Made by a program: the position numbers and the translations under genes. A stretch of 64,000 nt of DNA from CAYURP01 sp964447175 (lineage in GTDB: Bacteria > Zixibacteria > MSB-5A5 > SM23-73-2): positions 6,904-70,903 of the forward strand of contig CAYURP010000011.1 in the NCBI GenBank assembly GCA_964447175.1, written 5' to 3'. The notes below the pieces were generated by a model that was not told where the DNA came from, did not search any database, and was given only the letters and a program-made list of their open reading frames with translations. This document shows, piece by piece, positions 58,799 to 64,000 of this stretch (position 1 is the stretch's first letter; the number at the start of each line of letters is the position of its first letter).

Positions 58799-59707
58799 TT
58801 AGAAAGCCATGGGGTATTTGTAGCTTTCCGCCGGCTCAAAGCTGAAGAGGACCCGGCCATTTTTAAAAACAGCTACCGTTCCTGAGGATTCTGAGACCAC
58901 GATGGCGATGGCTTGGGTTTGTTTGGTTATGTATGCGGCAGCATTATGTCTGGCTCCATAACCTTTGAGAATCTGAACCTCTCCTTTGGGCATAAGTAAA
59001 AGCCTCCCGCAGGCATTCACCGTGCCATCCGATCTGATCACAAAAGCGCCATCGATCTGAGCAAACTCCTTTATGCTCTCCCTTACATTCGGATCGGTTA
59101 TATTCTTCCTCCTATCATCATATCCTTTAAAGGGGTTGAAGTTGATCTGCCTGGAATTTTTCAGGACATTAGCCGTATCTCCGATAACAAATATGGATCC
59201 AACGGGTCTTCCTTCCCTTCCGAAAGTGGCAATCTCTACCGCTATATCCAGCACACATTCGATTACACCCAGGGAAACATCCTCAGCTGAGGATTCAGCT
59301 CCGAAAAACAACATCTCCCGGAATGCCTTTCCGGTTCTCAGAACAGTGATACAATCTATTATGTTTCTGGTAACAGGTCCGGTAAGGCAAACAATCCTTT
59401 GGTCTTTTTTTATCAGCTTCCGGGACATGGCTGTGATAACCGCATGTCTTATCCTGGAGAATCTGGCCAGCCTGGAGGGGGTGGATAATATCACGTCGTA
59501 TCCCTGTTTTTTATAAAAATTGAAAAGCCTTTTAGAATTGAAAACCAGAATCAACTTACATGATTTTGAGGCTATCTCCAGCCATTCCCGGCCAACCCGA
59601 CCAGTGGACAAAAGCAAAATAACATTGGCTTTAATCCTCTGGGCTAAGTCCAATGCTGTCTCCAGTACAGCATTGGTTCCCATATGCACGCTTAATTTCT
59701 TTACCAT
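58799..59707 (-). CDS. DacZ-like diadenylate cyclase (DisA_N domain)
   Basis: About 302 residues. The N-terminal about 120 residues form an alpha/beta domain like the pyruvate-kinase C-terminal domain (TNAVLETALDLAQRIKANVILLLS), then an EGRP..GSIFVIGD segment (GREGRPVGSIFVIGDTANVL) and a DAC domain. The catalytic DGA is present (IDGAFVIRSDG), and the RHR motif reads RHNAA (GYGARHNAAAY), followed by AIAIVVSESSGTVAVFKNG. The architecture matches archaeal DacZ. It should make c-di-AMP from two ATP, though the RHN change is worth testing. The start is the ATG at 59707; a GTG 16 codons upstream is possible. Confidence 0.87.
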   Translation of the reverse strand: MVKKLSVHMGTNAVLETALDLAQRIKANVILLLSTGRVGREWLEIASKSCKLILVFNSKRLFNFYKKQGYDVILSTPSRLARFSRIRHAVITAMSRKLIKKDQRIVCLTGPVTRNIIDCITVLRTGKAFREMLFFGAESSAEDVSLGVIECVLDIAVEIATFGREGRPVGSIFVIGDTANVLKNSRQINFNPFKGYDDRRKNITDPNVRESIKEFAQIDGAFVIRSDGTVNACGRLLLMPKGEVQILKGYGARHNAAAYITKQTQAIAIVVSESSGTVAVFKNGRVLFSFEPAESYKYPMAF

Positions 59708-59970
59708 GGTTTTTGTTTTAATCAGCTCTTCATTTCTTATAATCGTCAAAATCACAAAAACTTATAAACTCACAGGGCACCTTCACTCTCCCAAATGAAT
59801 ACACAGAAACACTCAAACTCCCTGACCCGGTAAGCTAAAAAACACGATCGAGTTTCACTAATATAGCTACCCTAAAAAGAGAGTCAATTTTTTTCTTTAA
59901 TTCTCAATAACTATTTTAAGCTTCATTGGCATAGAATATCTTAATATAACATATTTTCTGAATAAAATTC

Positions 59971-59998
59971 TTGACTAATCCTGAAAATTTTATATATT
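59971..59998 (+). promoter_or_regulatory. promoter of the riboflavin operon
   Basis: TTGACT (59971-59976), 16-bp spacer, TATATT (59993-59998), just before the FMN riboswitch. Confidence 0.55.
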
Positions 59999-60004
59999 AT
60001 TTTA

Positions 60005-60112
60005 ACCCTCGGGGCGAGGTGAAATTCCTCGATCGGTGGTGAAAGCCCACGAACCCACAGGGCTGAACTGGTGGAATTCCAGTGCCGACGGTAAAGTCCG
60101 GATGGAAGAGGT
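60005..60112 (+). ncRNA. FMN riboswitch (RFN element)
   Basis: Canonical RFN blocks in order: GGGGCGAGGTGAAATTCCTC, GATCGGTGGT, AAAGCCCACGA, CTGGTGGAATTCCAGTGCCGAC and GGTAAAGTCCGGATGGAAGA, with CCTC/GAGG closing helix P1. It senses FMN and controls the rib genes downstream. Confidence 0.96.
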
Positions 60113-60134
60113 ACAGCTTAAAGCTTTCATTTTG

Positions 60135-60159
60135 CCCCGGATGTTATCGGGGATTTTTT
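60135..60159 (+). terminator. riboswitch expression-platform terminator
   Basis: CCCCG (60135-60139) pairs with CGGGG (60148-60152), followed by ATTTTTT, just before the ribD ATG at 60162. The 3' arm GGGGA is also the only SD-like sequence, so the hairpin could block both elongation and translation. Confidence 0.75.
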
Positions 60160-60161
60160 GT

Positions 60162-61088
60162 ATGAGACCTTTGGATGAAAAATTTATGCGATTGGCTCTG
60201 GATTTAGCTCAGAAAGGTGAAGGGAGAACTTCACCCAATCCCATGGTGGGCGCTGTTGTGGTAAAAAATGGAAAGATCGTGGGTCAGGGGTATCACCGAA
60301 GGTTTGGCTTGCCCCATGCCGAGGTCAACGCTTTAAAAGCTGCCGGTACCAAAGCTAAAGGTGCCACCCTTTACATTAACCTGGAGCCCTGCTGTTATTT
60401 TGGCAAGACCCCACCCTGCACTGATGCTATTATTCAAACTGGAATAAAAAGAGTGGTCTGTGCTCTACCTGATCCCAATCCCAGGATAAAAGGCAGAGGT
60501 TTTAGAAAGCTCAGAGAAAATGGAATCGAAGTAGATGTGGGAATACTGAAAGATGAAGCTCTAAAATTAAATGAGATATACCTTAAATTTATCAAATCTA
60601 AAAATCCTTTTTTGGCAATAGCCATCGCTCAAACTATAAACGGAAAAGTTATTCCACTTGCTGAAAACTCAAAAAACCTCTTCTCAGAAAAAACAAAAAG
60701 GATTTTAAAGAATCTGAAATTGAAATTTGACGCAGTTCTAACCCAAAACAGTTTACAATTAAATTCGAAATTGAAAAACATATTGGAAAAAGAACAGAAA
60801 GCGGGAAAGGAAGCTAAGGAGTTAATCTCTTTGCTCAGGAAAGCTAAAGGAAAAAGCATAACCTCGATTTTGGTACAGGGAGGAAAAGAAAATCTCACTT
60901 ATCTTGTGAAAAATCAGCTGGTGGATAAAATATATTATTTTCTATGTCCCAGGATTTCATTTAAAGATACGGAACCCTTCGGCGATTTGGGGGTATTAAA
61001 GGTTACTGATTCAATCGATTTGAAGAACAGGGAGATTCACAAGCTAAAAGATCATATCTTAATCACAGGTTACCCCATCTGGAGATAA
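60162..61088 (+). CDS. ribD: riboflavin biosynthesis bifunctional RibD (deaminase/reductase), reduced reductase domain
   Basis: A 308-residue protein. The deaminase domain (residues about 5-145) is intact: zinc motifs HAEVNAL and PCCYFGKTPPC, plus SPNPMVGAVVV. The reductase domain starts at about 150 (NPFLAIAIAQTINGKVI) but is short: typical RibD is 360-370 residues, and the usual DAILVG..T...DdP.L segment is replaced by a Lys/Asn-rich helix (LKLKFDAVLTQNSLQLNSKLKN). The VQGG and lvDkIyyFLCP parts are kept. A longer open frame runs back into the riboswitch; the start is set at the ATG after the terminator. First gene of ribD-ribE-ribBA-ribH. Confidence 0.93.
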   Translation: MRPLDEKFMRLALDLAQKGEGRTSPNPMVGAVVVKNGKIVGQGYHRRFGLPHAEVNALKAAGTKAKGATLYINLEPCCYFGKTPPCTDAIIQTGIKRVVCALPDPNPRIKGRGFRKLRENGIEVDVGILKDEALKLNEIYLKFIKSKNPFLAIAIAQTINGKVIPLAENSKNLFSEKTKRILKNLKLKFDAVLTQNSLQLNSKLKNILEKEQKAGKEAKELISLLRKAKGKSITSILVQGGKENLTYLVKNQLVDKIYYFLCPRISFKDTEPFGDLGVLKVTDSIDLKNREIHKLKDHILITGYPIWR

Positions 61089-61091
61089 CAG

Positions 61092-61730
61092 ATGTTTACC
61101 GGTATTATCGAGGAAATAGGTGAAGTCAAAAGCGTTTCAAAAGGGACTAAACTCAGAAAACTTGAGATTAAAGCGAAAAAAGTTTTAGAGGATCTCAAAA
61201 CAGGTGATAGCATTAACATAGATGGCGCCTGCCAGACAGTAGTAGAAGTAACATCCAGCTCGTTTCTGGTGGAAGCTGTGGAGGAGACGCTCAGAAGAAC
61301 CAGCCTGGGGGAGTTAAAACCCCGGAATCGGGTAAATCTGGAAAGAGCCTTAAGATTCTCCGACAGACTGGGCGGTCATATCCTAACCGGGCATGTGGAT
61401 TGTAAAGGCAGAATAAAATCCATTGCCCACAGAGGTAATTCCTGGAGATTTGAATTTTCACTGCCTGAGACTTATCTTGCGTATATGGTAGAAAAAGGTT
61501 CGTTAGGAGTGGATGGTATAAGTTTAACCGTAGTGGATGTATTTAAGGATTCTTTCAGTGTTTCCGTCATCCCTTTCACGCTGGCTTATACCAATCTGAG
61601 TAAGAAGAGGGAAGGTTACAGCGTCAACATCGAGGTGGATCTTATAGGAAAATTCGTAAAGAGATTTTTGGTTATGAAATCTACAAAAGAGAAAATCACC
61701 CAGGAGTTTTTAAAAGAAAGAGGATGGTAA
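61092..61730 (+). CDS. ribE: riboflavin synthase alpha chain
   Basis: A 212-residue protein with the two-repeat lumazine-binding fold. Repeat 1 begins MFTGIIEEIGEV and repeat 2 begins GHILTGHVDCKGRIKSI at about residue 96. SLGVDGISLTVVDV in repeat 2 and SINIDGACQTVVEV in repeat 1 are the substrate-binding segments. It dismutates two 6,7-dimethyl-8-ribityllumazine to riboflavin. The length is normal. The start is 3 bp after ribD. Confidence 0.97.
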   Translation: MFTGIIEEIGEVKSVSKGTKLRKLEIKAKKVLEDLKTGDSINIDGACQTVVEVTSSSFLVEAVEETLRRTSLGELKPRNRVNLERALRFSDRLGGHILTGHVDCKGRIKSIAHRGNSWRFEFSLPETYLAYMVEKGSLGVDGISLTVVDVFKDSFSVSVIPFTLAYTNLSKKREGYSVNIEVDLIGKFVKRFLVMKSTKEKITQEFLKERGW

Positions 61731-61736
61731 GGTCGT

Positions 61737-62957
61737 ATGTATGAACTGAACACCATAGAAGAAGCCATCCAGGATATTAAGAGGGGTAAAATAGTGATCG
61801 TGGTGGATGATGCGGAGAGGGAAAACGAGGGGGATATGATTATGGCTGCGGAGAAGGTCACTCCGGATATGATAAACTTCCTTTCCAAACATGCCCGGGG
61901 TTTGATCTGTGTTCCCATGACCAAAAAGAGAATAGAGGAGTTAATTTTAGAGCCCATGGTAAAGGTCAATACCGCCAAGCTGGGCACACGTTTCACCGTT
62001 TCAGTGGATGCTTTGCATAATACCACCACTGGCATCTCGGCCCACGATAGAGCCCAGACCATCAAAGCCCTGATCGATTCTCAAACCAAACCGGACGATT
62101 TAGCCCGACCCGGTCACATTTTCCCGATTCAAGCCCTGGATGGGGGAGTATTGGCTCGGGCTGGCCACACCGAAGCTACAGTGGACTTAACCAGATTGGC
62201 TGGGCTTTTTCCTGCGGGTGTTCTTTGTGAGATAATGGATGAGGATGGTCACATGGCTCGACTTCCTAAACTTATCCAGATGGCAAAAGAATTCCAGTTA
62301 AGAGTAATCACTGTAAAGGACCTGATAGAGTACAGAAGAAAAACCGAGAGGTTAGTTAAAAGGGTGGTTACGGTGAAATTTCCCACCAAATACGGGGATT
62401 TCAAGCTCCACCTTTACAAAAGTCAGATCGATGAGCATCATCACCTGGCTTTGGAGAAAGGGGAGGTTAAGGGTAAGGAAAACGTTTTGGTGCGGGTTCA
62501 TTCTCAGTGTTTGACCGGTGACGTGTTCGGCTCTTCCCGCTGCGACTGCGGGGAACAGCTTTCCAAAGCCCTGCAAATGATACAGCAGGAGGGCTTGGGC
62601 GTGTTTCTCTATATGAGGCAGGAGGGCAGAGGGATAGGGCTAGCCAATAAGATTTTAGCTTACCAGCTTCAGGATAACGGCAAAGATACGGTTGAAGCCA
62701 ATTTGGAACTGGGATTTGATGCGGATTTAAGGGATTATGGAATAGGCGCACAGATCCTGGTGGATTTGGGTGTATCCACCTTAAGGTTGATAACCAACAA
62801 TCCTAAAAAGATAATAGGCATCGAAGGTTACGGATTGAAGGTAGTGAAGAGAATACCTATGGAGGTCTGTCCCACCCCTGAAAATCTGAAATATCTTGAG
62901 ACCAAAAGAGACAAACTGGGACATCTAATAAAGGCAAAAGCTGAGGATATGAAGTAG
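61737..62957 (+). CDS. ribBA: bifunctional DHBP synthase / GTP cyclohydrolase II
   Basis: A 406-residue fusion. Residues 1-200 are 3,4-dihydroxy-2-butanone-4-phosphate synthase with the acidic site VVDDAERENEGDM and GHTEATVDL. Residues about 205-395 are GTP cyclohydrolase II with the zinc Cys motif CLTGDVFGSSRCDC and the catalytic RQEGRGIGL. It supplies both riboflavin precursors. The start is 6 bp after ribE and translation seems coupled. Confidence 0.97.
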   Translation: MYELNTIEEAIQDIKRGKIVIVVDDAERENEGDMIMAAEKVTPDMINFLSKHARGLICVPMTKKRIEELILEPMVKVNTAKLGTRFTVSVDALHNTTTGISAHDRAQTIKALIDSQTKPDDLARPGHIFPIQALDGGVLARAGHTEATVDLTRLAGLFPAGVLCEIMDEDGHMARLPKLIQMAKEFQLRVITVKDLIEYRRKTERLVKRVVTVKFPTKYGDFKLHLYKSQIDEHHHLALEKGEVKGKENVLVRVHSQCLTGDVFGSSRCDCGEQLSKALQMIQQEGLGVFLYMRQEGRGIGLANKILAYQLQDNGKDTVEANLELGFDADLRDYGIGAQILVDLGVSTLRLITNNPKKIIGIEGYGLKVVKRIPMEVCPTPENLKYLETKRDKLGHLIKAKAEDMK

Positions 62958-62980
62958 AAAAAAACAAAAGGAGAGTTTTT

Positions 62981-63445
62981 ATGGTTGAAGTGCATAAAGG
63001 TAATCTGGATGCTAAAGGTAAGAGTTTTGGGATAGCTGTCAGCAGATTCAATGAGTTTGTCACTCAGAAGCTCCTGGACGGTTGTCTGGACTGCCTTAAA
63101 AGGCATCATGCAGAAGAGAACAAAATTACCATAGCCTGGGTTCCTGGTTCCTTTGAGATACCTTATGCTGCCTCCCGCATGGCTAATTCCAAAAAGTATG
63201 ATGCAATTATCTGTCTGGGAACCATCATCCGGGGAGAAACTCCTCATTTCGATTATATTGCTAACCAGGTAGCCAGAGGTATTGCTCAGATATCCCTGGA
63301 CAGCGGAGTTCCGGTTATCTTTGGGATAATAACTACCGAAAACTTAGAACAAGCCATTGAGAGAGCCGGAACCAAAGCCGGAAACAAAGGATGGGATGCA
63401 GCTATCTCAGCTATGGAGATGGTAGACCTTTTTACAAAAATCTGA
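62981..63445 (+). CDS. ribH: 6,7-dimethyl-8-ribityllumazine synthase
   Basis: A 154-residue protein with the substrate-site motifs SRFNEFVTQKLLDGC, PGSFEIPYAA, IIRGETPHFDYIA (catalytic His) and WDAAISAMEM. It condenses the pyrimidinedione and butanone phosphate to lumazine and forms icosahedral or pentameric shells in other bacteria. SD AGGAG precedes the ATG. Last rib gene. Confidence 0.97.
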   Translation: MVEVHKGNLDAKGKSFGIAVSRFNEFVTQKLLDGCLDCLKRHHAEENKITIAWVPGSFEIPYAASRMANSKKYDAIICLGTIIRGETPHFDYIANQVARGIAQISLDSGVPVIFGIITTENLEQAIERAGTKAGNKGWDAAISAMEMVDLFTKI

Positions 63446-63513
63446 CTTCTTTATGTCCCGTGATCTTTTTTGGGGACGTAGTTTGAGAGTTCGGAAAGAA
63501 GAGGTAAACAACC

Positions 63514-63924
63514 ATGGGGAAAAGGAGAAAAGCCAGGGAGTTAGTATTGAAGTCTTTATATTCCTATGAGATTACCAATACCGAACCCAACAGCATAATG
63601 AGTGATTTATTATCGAAATCAAGCCTGGATCCACCATCCCGTCTTTTCGCTTCACAGCTTTTCCAAAAGGTTCTGGAGAATATCAAAAGCATCGATAATA
63701 TGATAAAAGAATGTGTCAAGAATTGGGACATCAATAGATTAGCCATTATAGATAAAAACGTTATCCGGATGGGGATATCTGAGCTTTTGTTTTTCAGCGA
63801 CATACCCCAGAAGGTATCCATTGATGAAGCTATTGAATTAGCAAAGAAATATGGAGCTGAAGATTCGGGAAGCTTCGTTAACGGAATCCTGGATCACATA
63901 GCCAAGAATTTAGATAAAAAATGA
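63514..63924 (+). CDS. nusB: transcription antitermination protein NusB
   Basis: A 136-residue all-helical protein: MGKRRKARELVLKSLYSYEIT at the N-terminus and FFSDIPQKVSIDEAIELAKKYGAEDSGSFVNGILD near the C-terminus are the NusB signatures. It binds boxA RNA with NusE (S10) in rRNA antitermination. ribH-nusB adjacency is very common. Confidence 0.96.
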   Translation: MGKRRKARELVLKSLYSYEITNTEPNSIMSDLLSKSSLDPPSRLFASQLFQKVLENIKSIDNMIKECVKNWDINRLAIIDKNVIRMGISELLFFSDIPQKVSIDEAIELAKKYGAEDSGSFVNGILDHIAKNLDKK

Positions 63925-63956
63925 AAAACTGCCTTATAAATTGAGGAGGAGATAGG

Positions 63957-64000
63957 TTGAGCACCAAGATCAGAGATTGGTATAATACCCAGGACCGGGT
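63957..64000 (+). CDS. 5' end of an unidentified gene, cut by the window
   Basis: A strong SD (GAGGAGGAG) precedes TTG at 63957. The visible product is MSTKIRDWYNTQDRV. Too short to identify; it follows nusB in the same operon direction. Confidence 0.55.
   Translation, partial: MSTKIRDWYNTQDR

Noticed and set aside
60036..60161. Upstream start of RibD
   Set aside because: This stretch is the FMN riboswitch and its terminator, not coding sequence.

Overview
The window looks like a chromosomal segment of an uncultured Gram-negative bacterium of the FCB (Fibrobacteres-Chlorobi-Bacteroidetes) superphylum. The evidence is four secreted proteins ending in Por/type IX-type C-terminal sorting modules (NYPNPFN motif, then an Ig-like strand pattern ending in a basic tail), a PorV/PorQ-type outer-membrane protein, a CarboxypepD_reg/TonB-dependent receptor and a DacZ-like diadenylate cyclase. 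Enzyme content suggests anaerobic life: a predicted electron-bifurcating Nfn pair, acetate kinase, hydroxyacyl-CoA dehydrogenase and a periplasmic cytochrome/NrfD complex. I suspect a Zixibacteria-like or related candidate phylum, but there is no rRNA or complete marker gene here to prove it.

Layout. 1-1042: plsX end, rpmF, yceD (minus). 1251-6013: five-gene minus-strand operon hbd-ackA-lipoprotein-nfnS-nfnL, divergent from an AbfD-family protein (6218-7684) that lacks key active-site residues. 7760-18561: transporters and membrane proteins (EamA, nitroreductase, lipoprotein, GT-C/TPR protein, CaCA exchanger, asparagine-synthase-like protein without its glutaminase Cys, HtpX, CNNM/CorC, DedA). 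A 185-bp degraded copy of the exchanger's promoter and 5' end sits on the other side of the GT-C/TPR gene. 18562-31011 is an accessory region: single-gene units (HNH nuclease, esterase, YciI, ASCH) and large secreted T9SS-type proteins, separated by dense mosaics of short palindromes. 31012-38388: an SppA protease fused to an outer-membrane-barrel-like domain, a DUF4097 protein, tRNA-Gln(CTG), a 4Fe-4S protein and an ABC-F ATPase.

38585-47895 is the most interesting part: one minus-strand gene string containing three micro-genes (43, 45 and 36 codons), two membrane-anchored GcvH-like proteins, an octaheme c-type cytochrome, a Tat-exported 4Fe-4S protein, an NrfD-like quinone subunit, a third soluble GcvH-like protein, a haem-c-motif sensor kinase, a sigma-54 response regulator and an archaemetzincin. 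A good -24/-12 promoter lies 37 bp before the first micro-gene, with two matching TGTTG-N7-CAACA palindromes upstream, so the locus seems to encode a redox complex together with its own sensor, activator and target promoter. None of the three GcvH-like proteins has the lipoyl lysine.

48432-56245: a TonB receptor - secreted protein - PorV operon with clear promoter and terminator. 56484-59707: APC transporter with two USP domains, convergent with a DacZ-like c-di-AMP synthase. 59971-63924: riboflavin operon ribD-ribE-ribBA-ribH under an FMN riboswitch, followed by nusB and the start of another gene.
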